27,150 nucleotides of DNA from JAFHCF01 sp048497495 (GTDB lineage Bacteria > Pseudomonadota > Alphaproteobacteria > Rhizobiales > Ancalomicrobiaceae): contig JAFHCF010000056.1 of assembly GCA_048497495.1 (NCBI GenBank), positions 1 through 27,150 of the forward strand. The letters run 5' to 3'. The notes under the pieces were generated by a model, which was not told the DNA's origin, did no database searches, and worked only from the letters and a program-made list of their open reading frames with translations. The translations under genes were made by a program, and so were the position numbers. How positions within the stretch are numbered: the stretch's first letter is position 1; each line of letters begins with the position of its first letter. This document shows positions 1 to 7,996 of the stretch, piece after piece.

Positions 1-75
1 CACCCGCGTCGCGGCCGCGACGACGTCGCGGCCGATGCCGTCGCCGGGGATGAGGGCGATACGATGGGTCTTCAT
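1..75 (-). CDS. Isopropylmalate/tartrate dehydrogenase-family enzyme, N-terminus only
   Basis: This is the first 25 codons of a gene that runs off the left edge. The ATG lies at 73-75 on the complement. The visible peptide carries the motif RIALIPGDGIG, the N-terminal signature of the isocitrate/isopropylmalate/tartrate dehydrogenase superfamily. Those enzymes are cytoplasmic NAD-dependent oxidative decarboxylases of 2-hydroxyacids. The start MKTHRIALIPGDGIG resembles tartrate dehydrogenase (TtuC/YeaU type) more than LeuB, but 25 residues cannot settle this. It lies 134 bases downstream of the hydroxyacid dehydrogenase gene on the same strand and may share its transcript. Confidence 0.75.
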   Translation of the reverse strand, partial: MKTHRIALIPGDGIGRDVVAAATRV

Positions 76-209
76 GGGATGCGGCCTCGCGATCCTGGGT
101 TCCGCCGACGCTAACGGTGCCCGCCCCGCAGATCGGGTCGAACTTCCCCTTCGTCCCGCGACAATCTCTCGTTCCGCCGCCTCGCCACGGAAATTCCTGC
201 CGGGGGCTC

Positions 210-1133
210 TCAATAGCCGCGCGTCACGTCGACGAGGCCGAGCGGCGTCAGGCCGGTTCGATGGCGCCGGATCTCGGCGACGATCGCCCGCGCCGCGCTC
301 GCGGCCTGGGTGACGCTGGCTATGTGGGGCGTGATCACCACGCCGGGATGGTGCCACAACGGGCTCTCAGGCGGCAGCGGCTCGGGATCGACGACGTCGA
401 GCACCGCGCCGGCGAGATGGCCGGCGTCGAGCGCCTCGATCAGCGCCGCCCCGTCGAGTTGCGGCCCGCGCCCGACGTGGACGAGGCCGGCGCCCTCCGG
501 CAGGGCGGCGAAGAGGTCGCGCCCGAGGAACCCGGTCGTCTCCTGGGTCAGCGGCAGCAGGCAGACGAGGATGTCGGTCGCCGCCAGGAACGCCGGCAGC
601 GCCTCGGCGCCGTGACGGCAATCGACGCCGTCGATCGTCTTGGCCGAGCGGCTCCAGCCGGAGAGCGCGAAGCCGAAGGGCTTCAGGCGCTCGAGCACCG
701 CCGATCCGAGAACCCCGAGGCCGAGCACGCCGACGCGCCGTCCGGCGGCGGGGCTCTGCGGATGGCCGCGCCACTCGCCGCGCCCCTGTTGGGCGAGATA
801 GCGCGGCAGGCCGCGATGCAGCATGAGCACGCCCATCGTCACGTATTCCTGCATCATCGCGGTGATGCCGTCCTCGATGGTGCGCACCACCTTCACCGTC
901 CTCGGCAGGCGATCGAAGGCGAACTGATCGACGCCGGCGCCGAGCGAGAACAGGAGCTCGAGGTTCGGGTAGCGCGAGAGGTCCGCCGGCACCGCCCAGG
1001 TGATGAGATGGCGGACCTTTTCGGGATCCGCCGCCGCCTCGCCGACGACGACCTCGAGGTCCGGCAGCTCGGCTGAGAAGACCTCGCGGAAGATGCGACC
1101 GCGCGCCTCGTCGGAATTGAACAGGAATTGCAT
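210..1133 (-). CDS. GhrA-like D-2-hydroxyacid dehydrogenase (glyoxylate/hydroxypyruvate reductase A type)
   Basis: The 307-residue product belongs to the NAD(P)-dependent D-2-hydroxyacid dehydrogenases, GhrA subgroup, which reduce glyoxylate or hydroxypyruvate in the cytoplasm. The nucleotide-binding motif GLGVLG is at about residues 138-143. The expected Arg-Glu-His catalytic set is visible: R222 in VGRG, E251 in DPEPLP and H270 in TPHIAS. The length is normal for GhrA (about 310). The ATG at 1133 was chosen because homologous sequence begins there (MQFLFNSDE) and a GGAGAG ribosome site precedes it. The frame stays open far upstream, but that part is antisense shadow of the deacetylase gene. 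It lies 74 bases after the M20 gene, probably co-transcribed. The substrate is not determined by the sequence. Confidence 0.9.
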   Translation of the reverse strand: MQFLFNSDEARGRIFREVFSAELPDLEVVVGEAAADPEKVRHLITWAVPADLSRYPNLELLFSLGAGVDQFAFDRLPRTVKVVRTIEDGITAMMQEYVTMGVLMLHRGLPRYLAQQGRGEWRGHPQSPAAGRRVGVLGLGVLGSAVLERLKPFGFALSGWSRSAKTIDGVDCRHGAEALPAFLAATDILVCLLPLTQETTGFLGRDLFAALPEGAGLVHVGRGPQLDGAALIEALDAGHLAGAVLDVVDPEPLPPESPLWHHPGVVITPHIASVTQAASAARAIVAEIRRHRTGLTPLGLVDVTRGY

Positions 1134-1207
1134 CGGTCTCTCCGCTCGAGCCCCCCTCGGGGCGGATGGACGGGCCGGGCGCGGAGCCCGGTGTCGGTCG
1201 GAGAACA

Positions 1208-2332
1208 TCAGGCGCGCAGTCGTTCGACCAGCGCTTCCATCATGCGGCGGCAGGCGGCGAGTTCGTCGGTTCCGATCCATTCGTCGACCTTGTGGGCCCG
1301 GCCGATGTCGCCGGGTCCGCAGACGATCGCCGGCACCCCGGCCTGTTGGTAGAGACCGCCCTCGGTGCCGTAGCTGACCGCCTCGAGCGGCTCGACCCCG
1401 GTCACCTCCGCCAGCAGGCGGGCGAGCGGCGCATCGCGTGGCAGCGTCAAGGCCGGATAGGCGCCGAGCGCCGTCCAATCGACGCCGAAGCCGCGCGCGG
1501 TCAACCGCTCGCCGGCGGCGCGGACGGGATCCAGCAGCCCCGCCGGATCGACGCCGGCCACCGCCCGCGCCTCGAGATCGGCGGTGCAGAGATCGGGCAC
1601 GATGTTGACCGCCGCCCCGCCCGCGATCACGCCGACCTGGAGCGACGACCAGGGCGGCTCGAAGGTCGGGTCCAGGGGACCGGCCTCGAGCGCCCGCGCC
1701 GCGTCGACCGCCTCGCAGAGGACGCCGGCCATGGCGTGGATGGCGTTGAGCCCGAGATCGGGCCGCGACGAATGGCAGGCGCATCCCCGGATGGTCAGCC
1801 GCGCCGCCGCCTTGCCCTTGTGGGCGCGCACCGCGCGAAGCCCCGAGGGCTCGCCGATGATGCAGGCCTCGGGTCGGGCGCAGAGTTCGGGCAGGCGCTC
1901 GAGCAGATGCGGCACGCCCCGGCACGCCGCCTCCTCGTCGTAGGAGAAGGCGAGATGGAGCGGCCGGGCGAGTGGGGTTGCCGCGACCGTCGGCAGGATC
2001 GACAGAGCGGCGGCGAGGAAGCCCTTCATGTCGGAGGTGCCGCGGCCGTAGAGCCGGTCGCCGTCGCGCCGCAGGGTGAAGGGATCGGAGGTCCAATTCG
2101 GCTCGTTCGCCGGCACCACGTCCATGTGGCCGGAGAAGACGAGGCCGGCGACGTCGGTCGGCCCGAAGCTGGCGAAGAGGTTGGCGCGATCGCCTTCCGG
2201 CCCCGGCAGGACCGTGACCCTGCCGCCACGGGCCTCGATCACCTGCCGCACGAAGGCGACGATCTCGCCGTTCGGCCGGCCGACCACCGAGGGAAAGGCG
2301 ACGAGCCGCGCCAGGATTTCTTCAGCCGTCAT
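1208..2332 (-). CDS. ArgE-like M20 deacylase (acetylornithine deacetylase family)
   Basis: The product is a 374-residue M20 metallopeptidase-fold amidohydrolase of the ArgE/DapE group, which removes acyl groups from N-acyl amino acids. Metal and catalytic motifs are in order: SGHMDVVP (H69, D71), YGRGTSDMKG (D101), the catalytic Glu pair at about 133-134 (DEE), EPSG near 160, and a late His in GRAHKVDEW. The length matches ArgE (about 380). The ATG at 2332 begins the homologous core; the open frame upstream has no family sequence. No arginine-biosynthesis gene lies nearby. The downstream 2-hydroxyacid and tartrate/isopropylmalate-type dehydrogenases suggest a catabolic rather than biosynthetic role, which is inference. 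The usual alternative is a broad-specificity N-acyl-amino-acid deacylase. Confidence 0.88.
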   Translation of the reverse strand: MTAEEILARLVAFPSVVGRPNGEIVAFVRQVIEARGGRVTVLPGPEGDRANLFASFGPTDVAGLVFSGHMDVVPANEPNWTSDPFTLRRDGDRLYGRGTSDMKGFLAAALSILPTVAATPLARPLHLAFSYDEEAACRGVPHLLERLPELCARPEACIIGEPSGLRAVRAHKGKAAARLTIRGCACHSSRPDLGLNAIHAMAGVLCEAVDAARALEAGPLDPTFEPPWSSLQVGVIAGGAAVNIVPDLCTADLEARAVAGVDPAGLLDPVRAAGERLTARGFGVDWTALGAYPALTLPRDAPLARLLAEVTGVEPLEAVSYGTEGGLYQQAGVPAIVCGPGDIGRAHKVDEWIGTDELAACRRMMEALVERLRA

Positions 2333-2815
2333 CGCGCCGTGCCCCACCCCTCGCCCCGGACCGGACGCCGGATGGCGCCATGGACGAAACCCGACGATAG
2401 CGGTTCGGCGATCGGCCCTCATTTCGAACAGGCATCCCGCCACCGCAGGATCTGCCGATTCCCAAGCATTCCGACGGGTGCTCCTGTCGCCGCAAGTCGC
2501 AAGCGTCCCGCCCGGGGGGCGGTCGAAACACGACCCCCATCCCATCCGGCGGTTCGCCGCGCGGCGCGAGCGGATCCGCCACTCGCTCCGACGCGGTCGG
2601 AGCGAGTCGGTCGTCGACCGACTGCGATGCTGGGTTTCTCGGCCGAGCAGCATTGCAGTCGGCGATGCCGCTCCGGTTTCGAATGATCATTCCCCTCTGT
2701 CCTAACATATTCGTCCGGACGGACGGATTCGGTGCAGATGAAGCGGAATTTTTACGTATAACTCTATGGTTTCGAGTCATATTCAGCGACGGTGAACGTT
2801 CAGTCGCCGATATTT
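2333..2815. other. Gene-free intergenic region, 483 bases
   Basis: It lies between two minus-strand genes: the aldehyde dehydrogenase ends at 2816 and the M20 gene starts at 2332. I find no plausible coding frame. The left part (2547-2623) is a run of GC-rich palindromes, listed separately. The right part (about 2690-2815) is noticeably AT-richer than the surroundings and includes a 10-bp palindrome CGTCCGGACG at 2713-2722. It should hold the 3' end of the aldehyde dehydrogenase transcript and the promoter of the M20 gene. Confidence 0.6.
2547..2623. repeat. Cluster of four palindromes, possible terminator or REP-like element
   Basis: Four perfect inverted repeats follow closely: CGGCG-GTT-CGCCG (2547-2559), GCGGATCCGC (2570-2579), ACTCGCTCCGAC-GCG-GTCGGAGCGAGT (2581-2607, 12-bp arms), and AGTCGGTCG-T-CGACCGACT (2605-2623). 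The last two overlap by three bases, so their hairpins would compete. No T-run follows on either strand, so a textbook intrinsic terminator is not evident. The position, downstream of the aldehyde dehydrogenase, would suit transcription termination or mRNA end protection. Confidence 0.55.
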
Positions 2816-4273
2816 CTAGACGAAATACCCCAAGATCGACTTGGTCTCCAGGTATTCCTCCATGCCCTCGGGCCCGTACTCGCGTCCGTTGCCAGACTGC
2901 TTGTAGCCGCCGAAGGGGGCAGCCGGATCCCAGGTCGGATAGTTGATGTGCACCTGGCCGGTTCGGATCTGGCAAGCCACGGCTCGGGCCGTCGCCAGAT
3001 CCGCTCCCTGGACATGCCCGCCGAGGCCGTAGACCGTATCGTTGGCGATGCGGACCGCCTCCTCGACGTCGTCGTAGGGGATGATGCACAGGACGGGACC
3101 GAATACCTCTTCCTGCGCGATCCGCATGTCCGGGCGCACGCCGGAGAAGATCGTGGGCTTGACGTAGTAGCCGACATCCAGGCCGTCCGGCTTGCCGGTC
3201 CCGCCGGTGACGAGCCGAGCGCCTTCGTCGATGCCGACCGAGATCAGGTGCCGAACGCGTTCGAACTGGGCGCGGTTGGCGATCGGTCCATGGGTGGTGG
3301 CCTCGGATTTCGGATCGCCGACGACCATCGCCGAGACCGTCGCGGCGGCCAGCCGTTCGACCTCGTTCAGCCGCGACCGCGGCACGATCATGCGGGTCGG
3401 GGCGCTGCAGGACTGACCGACGTTGCGGAACGCGGCGGCGACGCCGAGAGAGACCGCGCGTTCCATGTCGGCGTCCGGCAGGACGACGTTCGGCGATTTG
3501 CCGCCCAGTTCCTGGGTCACCCGCTTGATCGTCGGTGCCGCCGCCTGCGCGACGAGAATGCCGGCCCGCGTCGAGCCGGTGATCGAGATCATGTCGACGC
3601 CGGGATGCGACGACAGGGCCGATCCGACGCCGGGGCCGTCGCCGTTCACGAGGTTGAAGACGCCCGGAGGAACCCCGGCATCGTGGATCAACTCGGCGAA
3701 CAGCAACGCGTTCAGGGGCGACAGTTCGCTGGGCTTCAGCACGACGGTGCAGCCGGCGGCCAGGGCCGGCCCGACCTTGGCGGTGATTTGGTACAGCGGC
3801 CAATTCCAGGGCGTGATCAGCCCGCATACACCGATCGGTTCCCTTACGATCGCGGTCTCCCCGCGTCGGGTCAAGAAGGGATAGGTCGTGAGGATGTCGC
3901 GGGCGATCCGCAGGTGTTCCGCGGCGAACTTCACATGGGCATTGCGGGCGTGGGTGATGGTGGCGCCCATCTCCAGTGTCAGGACCTGGGAGAAGAGTTC
4001 CTGGCGTTCGAGCAGAAGGGCGCGAACCCGATCGAGCAGGCGGGCGCGTTCCTCCGTGCTGGTCAGCGCCCACCCCGCGCCGGCCCGCCCGGCGGCGGCG
4101 ACGGCCCTATCCACATCGGATGCATCGCCGAGCGCAATTTCAGCCACCACCTGCTCGGTCGCCGGATCGATGACGGCCGCGCGGTTGCATCCACTGGCGC
4201 GGACCCATTCGCCATCGATGTAGAACGCGTCGAGCCGCTCGGACTGCAACAGGTGCTGAAGTGGGGACATCAT
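2816..4273 (-). CDS. NAD(P)-dependent aldehyde dehydrogenase
   Basis: The 485-residue product is a complete class I/II aldehyde dehydrogenase that oxidises an aldehyde to an acid in the cytoplasm. Catalytic residues are present: N157 in TPWNWP, E255 in QELGGK, C289 in GQSCSA, and the cofactor loop GSTRAG at 233-238. Two ATG codons are adjacent (4273 and 4270), both served by GAGGAG about 7-10 bases upstream; upstream in-frame ATGs lack such a site. It is the last gene of the GNAT-aldolase-dehydrogenase unit, 127 bases after the PLP enzyme. A retro-aldol product of that enzyme is the natural candidate substrate, but this is inferred from gene order. Betaine-aldehyde or semialdehyde dehydrogenases have the same architecture. 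Confidence 0.93.
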   Translation of the reverse strand: MMSPLQHLLQSERLDAFYIDGEWVRASGCNRAAVIDPATEQVVAEIALGDASDVDRAVAAAGRAGAGWALTSTEERARLLDRVRALLLERQELFSQVLTLEMGATITHARNAHVKFAAEHLRIARDILTTYPFLTRRGETAIVREPIGVCGLITPWNWPLYQITAKVGPALAAGCTVVLKPSELSPLNALLFAELIHDAGVPPGVFNLVNGDGPGVGSALSSHPGVDMISITGSTRAGILVAQAAAPTIKRVTQELGGKSPNVVLPDADMERAVSLGVAAAFRNVGQSCSAPTRMIVPRSRLNEVERLAAATVSAMVVGDPKSEATTHGPIANRAQFERVRHLISVGIDEGARLVTGGTGKPDGLDVGYYVKPTIFSGVRPDMRIAQEEVFGPVLCIIPYDDVEEAVRIANDTVYGLGGHVQGADLATARAVACQIRTGQVHINYPTWDPAAPFGGYKQSGNGREYGPEGMEEYLETKSILGYFV

Positions 4274-4400
4274 CGGAACGCTCCTCGAGCCGGTCATTGT
4301 GATCCGCGGAACCATCGGTGCGCACCGGCTCCGAGATCCAGCGAGGCACCGGCGGATGCCGGTGTCGGAGATTTGCACGGGCGCCGATACGGGGCGGCGC

Positions 4401-5588
4401 TCACCAGCCCCGGATACGCGGCCAGCGGGCCTCTATCGTGTCGCCGGGGCCCGAAACGACATGGTAGATCTCGTGTTGAGACGCCGTCGCACAGGCATGG
4501 TTGGGCAGGATCCGAACCTTCGATCCGATCGGCAGATCGGGCAGGGGCCGACTGCTCCCGGGCCGCATGGCCAGAATCCCGTGCTCCTGGCTGGCTTGGG
4601 TGACGATGAGGTCGTCGAGGACCAGGCCGTGGACGTCACAGACCACACCGTAGCCCTGGTCGACCTTCTGAGCGGCGGTGCCGCGATCGCGCGAGAGCGC
4701 CATCCAGCCGGCGTCGATCAGGATCCAGCCCTTCTCAGGTTTCGTGCCGATCACCGTGGCGAGAACCGAGATCGCGATGTCGTCGAGCCTGCAGACGCCG
4801 ACGCCGTGCATGACCAGGTCGAAGAACATGTAGACACCGGCCCGCAGTTCGGTGACGCCGGTGAGATCCTCGGCGAAATGGGCCGTCGGCGTGGAGCCGG
4901 CGCTCACGATCGGGCAGGTGTGGCCTGCCGCTCGCAGTGCCTCGGCCGCAGCAACCGCTTCGGCCCGCTCGTGCTCGGCCGCCGCGGCCAGTGCTTCCGG
5001 CGTATGGAGCCCGTAGGACTCGCCGGCATGGGTCAGGACGCCGGCCAATCGGACGCCGGCGGTGGCCATGTGCGCCGCGACGTCGAGCAGTCGGGGATCG
5101 CGTGGCGTCAACCCGCCACGATGGCCATCGCAGTCGATCTCGATGAAGGCACTGGCCGTCACCCCGGCATCGCGGGCCGCCGCGCCCAAGGCCGCCGCCT
5201 GTTCGGGCGAATCCAGCAGCAGCTTCAGATCGACCCCGGACCGGCAGAGACGCATGGCCTTGGTCGCCGCAACCGGCGACAGACCGACCGCATAGGTGAT
5301 GTCCGTGAAGCCGTGCCCCGCGAAATACTCGGCTTCGGCGAGCGTCGACACGGTGATCGGCCCCGGTTCGCCGGAAAAGACGCGGCGGGCGACGTCGATC
5401 GACTTCGCCGTCTTCATGTGAGGGCGCAACACGGCACCAAGGGCGGCCGTGCGCTCCCGGAGGCGACCGAGATTGCGGTCCAGACGCTCCCGGTCCAGCA
5501 ACAGCGCCGGTGTCGCGAGTGAAGACACCGTATCGGCGTTCCACGAAGTCGCCGCCCGATCGTCGGCCCTGTCTGATCCTGCCGTCAT
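4401..5588 (-). CDS. D-threonine aldolase / D-serine dehydratase-type PLP enzyme
   Basis: The 395-residue product has a fold-type III (alanine-racemase-like) N-terminal barrel with the PLP lysine in RPHMKT (K59). The C-terminal domain carries the metal-binding motif LPNHAC (H364, C366) typical of D-threonine aldolase, 3-hydroxyaspartate aldolase/BhcC and DSD1-type D-serine dehydratase. These enzymes cleave or dehydrate beta-hydroxy amino acids using PLP and a divalent metal. The ATG at 5588 has a GAAGGA site upstream and lies 10 bases after the GNAT stop, so the two are co-transcribed. The first 25 residues are hydrophilic and probably disordered. Aldol cleavage would yield glycine plus an aldehyde, matching the downstream aldehyde dehydrogenase. 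Dehydratase activity is the main alternative. Confidence 0.87.
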   Translation of the reverse strand: MTAGSDRADDRAATSWNADTVSSLATPALLLDRERLDRNLGRLRERTAALGAVLRPHMKTAKSIDVARRVFSGEPGPITVSTLAEAEYFAGHGFTDITYAVGLSPVAATKAMRLCRSGVDLKLLLDSPEQAAALGAAARDAGVTASAFIEIDCDGHRGGLTPRDPRLLDVAAHMATAGVRLAGVLTHAGESYGLHTPEALAAAAEHERAEAVAAAEALRAAGHTCPIVSAGSTPTAHFAEDLTGVTELRAGVYMFFDLVMHGVGVCRLDDIAISVLATVIGTKPEKGWILIDAGWMALSRDRGTAAQKVDQGYGVVCDVHGLVLDDLIVTQASQEHGILAMRPGSSRPLPDLPIGSKVRILPNHACATASQHEIYHVVSGPGDTIEARWPRIRGW

Positions 5589-5598
5589 GTCGTTTCCT

Positions 5599-6471
5599 TC
5601 ACCCGAAAGACTGTTGTGCGATGGCGAAAGTCCGGAGTTGCCCGCCGGTCGGCGGCTGACGTCCCAGCACCATCGTCGTCGCCTCGCCGACGCGCGCGAT
5701 GCCTCGGGCCTCCAGCCATGGGCCGAGACCGAGTTCGGCCGGAACGTCGAGACGCACGAATGTACCCCCGAGGTCACTCAGCAGTGCCTCGACGAGTTGC
5801 AACGCGTCGTCGGCGTTCTCGGCGACCACGGGGCCGACGACGCGGCCACGCCCGAACGTCCTGGCGATCGCAAAGCCTGCGAGCCGGTCACCGCGTTCGA
5901 TCACCACGACCTCGCCTGCCGCGATCACGCGGTCGAGGAGGGTGTGCCTCGACAGCCCGGTCGCCCGACGATCGAGTTCCACGATGGTGGCGACGTCGGC
6001 GGGCCGCCCCCGGCGCATGTCGGGAGGCAGCGCGAAGCCACCAGGCGCCGACAGCATGCCCTGATGCTGATGGATGGTGCCGACGGGTACGAATCCTCGC
6101 CGGCGATAGAGGGGCAGCCCTTCCTCCGTGGAGTTGAGCAGGAGGGATCGCGATCCGACCGCAGCCAGGAGCGCGCCGAACAGTTCGGCGCCATGACCGC
6201 GGCCCTGTTCGGATTTCGCGACGATGATCATTCCGGCCGACGCGAAGTCGTCGCCATAGGCCCACCACAGCGCGGTCCCGATGAGCGCTCCCGCCATTTC
6301 CAAGGCGAAACCCTGGCCGAGCTGCGCGGCGAACGCCCAGTCCTCGTGGCGGTAGGGCCAGGACAGCTCCCGCGACAGGCTCACGGCGGCGACGAGATGC
6401 GACGACGTGAACGGCACGATGGCCACCCCGTCGTCCTCGCCATCTCGCAGCTTCGAAGTGATCTCCGACAT
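5599..6471 (-). CDS. Two-domain GNAT-family acetyltransferase
   Basis: The 290-residue product has an N-terminal GNAT domain (about residues 15-140) with the acetyl-CoA binding motif QGRGHG at 89-94. A second domain (about 150-285) resembles the small acetyltransferase domain often found C-terminal to bacterial GNATs (Acetyltransf_18 type). Such proteins transfer acetyl groups to amines, but the substrate cannot be predicted. The ATG at 6471 begins the homologous part (MSEITSK), preceded by a modest GAGAGA site. The same frame is open to an ATG at 6678 with a much better ribosome site, but the extra 69 residues look like an unrelated small gene that has lost frame. It is the first intact gene of the unit leading into the PLP enzyme. 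Confidence 0.82.
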   Translation of the reverse strand: MSEITSKLRDGEDDGVAIVPFTSSHLVAAVSLSRELSWPYRHEDWAFAAQLGQGFALEMAGALIGTALWWAYGDDFASAGMIIVAKSEQGRGHGAELFGALLAAVGSRSLLLNSTEEGLPLYRRRGFVPVGTIHQHQGMLSAPGGFALPPDMRRGRPADVATIVELDRRATGLSRHTLLDRVIAAGEVVVIERGDRLAGFAIARTFGRGRVVGPVVAENADDALQLVEALLSDLGGTFVRLDVPAELGLGPWLEARGIARVGEATTMVLGRQPPTGGQLRTFAIAQQSFG

Positions 6472-6523
6472 GTGGTCTCTCTCGGATGAGTATCGCCTGA
6501 GCGCAGGCGCTCGACACCAGAAC

Positions 6524-6678
6524 TCAGGCGGCGGGGGTGTCCCGCACGACGTGGACCTTCTCGACACGCACCCGGCTTTCCCGGCCGATCGGCGCGGTCT
6601 CGGGCGCGAAAGCGGTACCCCGGCCTCGGCGACCAAGTCGTCCCCGTCGGACCGGTGCGGCAGCAGTGCCTGAATCAT
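6524..6678 (-). pseudogene. Small gene of about 51 codons with an apparent frameshift
   Basis: An ATG at 6678 follows an excellent ribosome site (GGGAGGG, 6 bases away). The first 22 codons (MIQALLPHRSDGDDLVAEAG, then VP) have coding-like GC-rich third positions. Beyond about 6616 that frame becomes compositionally poor. The neighbouring frame instead reads 29 codons with G/C at almost every third position, starting AFAPETAPIGRESRVRV and ending at a TGA at 6524-6526. One missing base in or near the C-run at 6618-6621 (a G-run on the coding strand) would join them. I do not recognise the product. It heads the GNAT operon. It could be a true frameshift, a sequence error or, less likely, ribosomal slippage. 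Confidence 0.42.
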
Positions 6679-6733
6679 CGTCCCTCCCGGCTAGATCGCA
6701 GCGGTTCCGTCGCGCTCGATCCCGTCACCCCTG

Positions 6734-6766
6734 AATTGGACAATTTGTTCAGTCACTGGACATTTG
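6734..6766. promoter_or_regulatory. Candidate operator pair in the divergent promoter region
   Basis: The region between the GNAT unit and the ornithine cyclodeaminase-family gene holds TTGGACAATTTG (6736-6747) and a near copy, CTGGACATTTG (6756-6766), 20 bases apart centre to centre, about two helical turns. The first copy lies in a short inverted repeat, AATTG-GA-CAATT (6734-6745). The 11-mer TGGACAATTTG recurs upstream of the YheO-type regulator gene. An operator for that regulator is a reasonable inference. Confidence 0.5.
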
Positions 6767-6827
6767 ATACGAAATCGGCGATAGGGAGGCAAGTTCCTTT
6801 TTCACGCGGGTGACGGAACAGCCCGTC

Positions 6828-6870
6828 CTCGCATCTCCACCCGTCGGCTCCCTTCGCGGGGAGGTGCGAG
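6828..6870 (+). promoter_or_regulatory. Hairpin in the leader of the cyclodeaminase-family gene
   Basis: CTCGCATCTCC (6828-6838) pairs with GGAGGTGCGAG (6860-6870) with one G-U pair, enclosing a 21-base loop region that itself contains CTCCC and GGGAG. It sits 57 bases before the gene start, inside the probable 5' leader. It may be a transcription or translation control hairpin or a REP-like element; no riboswitch class is recognised. Confidence 0.35.
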
Positions 6871-6926
6871 GCGGTGCCCGGACCGCGCCGACGTCCCGTC
6901 AGCCACGAACGAGAAGCCGAACCACC

Positions 6927-7856
6927 ATGATTTTCGTCAGCGAAGAAGAATCGGCCCGTCTGATCACGCACGAGTTGGCCTTCGCGGCGGTGCGGGCAGC
7001 CATGATCGCCGCAGCATCGGACGACAGCAGGGTCTTTCCGTCGGTCCTCGGTAGGGCGTCGGACCCCACCAACACCTTCTCCGTCAAATCGGGCTCGACG
7101 CGCGACATCACCGGACTGAAGGTCGGCTCGTTCTGGTCGCGCAACCCGGAAGCGGGTCTTCCGCGCCACAACTCGACGATCATTCTGCTCGATCAGGAGA
7201 TCGGCCGGCCGAGGGCGGTGATCGAAGCGGGCCAGGTCAACGCCTATCGCACGGCGGCGGCGGACGCCGTCGCAGCCGATCTGCTCGCCCGGCCCGACGC
7301 TGAGACACTGGCGATCTTCGGCGCCGGAAATCAGGCCCGGCACGAGGTGTTCGCGCTCGCGCGCATTCGCTCCATCAAGCACGTCCATGTCGTCGCCCGT
7401 CCTTCGTCGCGCGCCGATGCGCTCGTCCGCGAGATCCGGGAGACGGACATTGGGGCCCGCCTGGCGACACCGGAGGAGGCCTGCAGTGCCGCCGACATCA
7501 TCGTCACCGCGACGCCCGCTCGAGCCCCGCTGTTCGAAGCGCAATGGGTTCGGCCGGGCACCCATGTCGCGAGCATGGGCTCGGATGCGCCCGGCAAACA
7601 GGAACTGCCGCCCGAACTGTTCTCGAAGGCCCGACTGTTCTGTGACCTGCCGTCGCAATCGGTGGTGATCGGCGAGTTCCAGCATGTCCGGCAGCAGATC
7701 GAGTCGGGGGAGCTCGTCCTCGACCAGCTGGGCACCGCTCTCGACGGCCGGATCGAAGGTCGAGCGCGCCCCGACCAGATCACCGTCTTCGACAGCTCCG
7801 GTATTTCGATCCAGGATCTCCACATCGGGCAGATGATCGTCGACTCCCTGCGTTGA
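6927..7856 (+). CDS. Ornithine cyclodeaminase / mu-crystallin family protein
   Basis: The 309-residue product is a complete member of the family that includes ornithine cyclodeaminase, alanine dehydrogenase (archaeal), ketimine reductases and iminosuccinate reductase. These are cytoplasmic NAD(P)-dependent enzymes acting on amino acids or cyclic/acyclic imines. Visible signatures are K65 in GLKVGSFW, R108 in NAYRTAAA, and the Rossmann motif GAGNQA at 132-137. The ATG at 6927 begins the homologous core (MIFVSEEESA) with GAGAAG upstream; an earlier in-frame ATG at 6810 would add a low-complexity, non-homologous stretch. It is divergent from the GNAT unit and convergent with the FAD oxidoreductase. 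The true reaction could be deamination, cyclisation or imine reduction; the family does not distinguish these reliably by eye. Confidence 0.88.
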   Translation: MIFVSEEESARLITHELAFAAVRAAMIAAASDDSRVFPSVLGRASDPTNTFSVKSGSTRDITGLKVGSFWSRNPEAGLPRHNSTIILLDQEIGRPRAVIEAGQVNAYRTAAADAVAADLLARPDAETLAIFGAGNQARHEVFALARIRSIKHVHVVARPSSRADALVREIRETDIGARLATPEEACSAADIIVTATPARAPLFEAQWVRPGTHVASMGSDAPGKQELPPELFSKARLFCDLPSQSVVIGEFQHVRQQIESGELVLDQLGTALDGRIEGRARPDQITVFDSSGISIQDLHIGQMIVDSLR

Positions 7857-7882
7857 GGCGCGGCCTGCTTCTCGGTCGTCGT

Positions 7883-7896
7883 CGGCCGATCGGCCG
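7883..7896. terminator. Palindrome between convergent genes
   Basis: CGGCCGATCGGCCG is a perfect 14-bp palindrome in the 140-base gap between the cyclodeaminase-family gene and the FAD oxidoreductase, whose 3' ends face each other. A two-way termination signal is plausible by position, but there is no T-run and the hairpin would have little or no loop. Confidence 0.3.
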
Positions 7897-7996
7897 GCAA
7901 GGGCGTCGAGCCGGACGAACGCCGGCGCAGCGAGACGGCCCTCCAGTCCGGGCCGGGCGAACCCGACCCGAAATCTCGCTCCACGTCGGCGGCCGC

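Noticed and set aside
117..1076. Long plus-strand open frames across the dehydrogenase and other minus-strand genes.
   Set aside because: They are antisense to genes with clear catalytic motifs, are Arg/Gly/Asp-rich, and show no family resemblance.
6472..6678. A 69-residue N-terminal extension of the GNAT protein from the ATG at 6678.
   Set aside because: The extension has poor coding composition in that frame after about 22 codons and no GNAT similarity; a separate frameshifted small gene explains it better.
4401..7856. A beta-hydroxyaspartate cycle (BhcA-D), because a BhcC-like PLP aldolase and a BhcD-like cyclodeaminase-family gene are both present.
   Set aside because: No BhcB-type dehydratase or BhcA-type aminotransferase is in the window, the two genes are divergent rather than in one operon, and both families are too broad to assign specificity.
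7883..7896. A classical rho-independent terminator.
   Set aside because: The palindrome has no adequate loop and no T-run on either side; only a weak positional argument remains.
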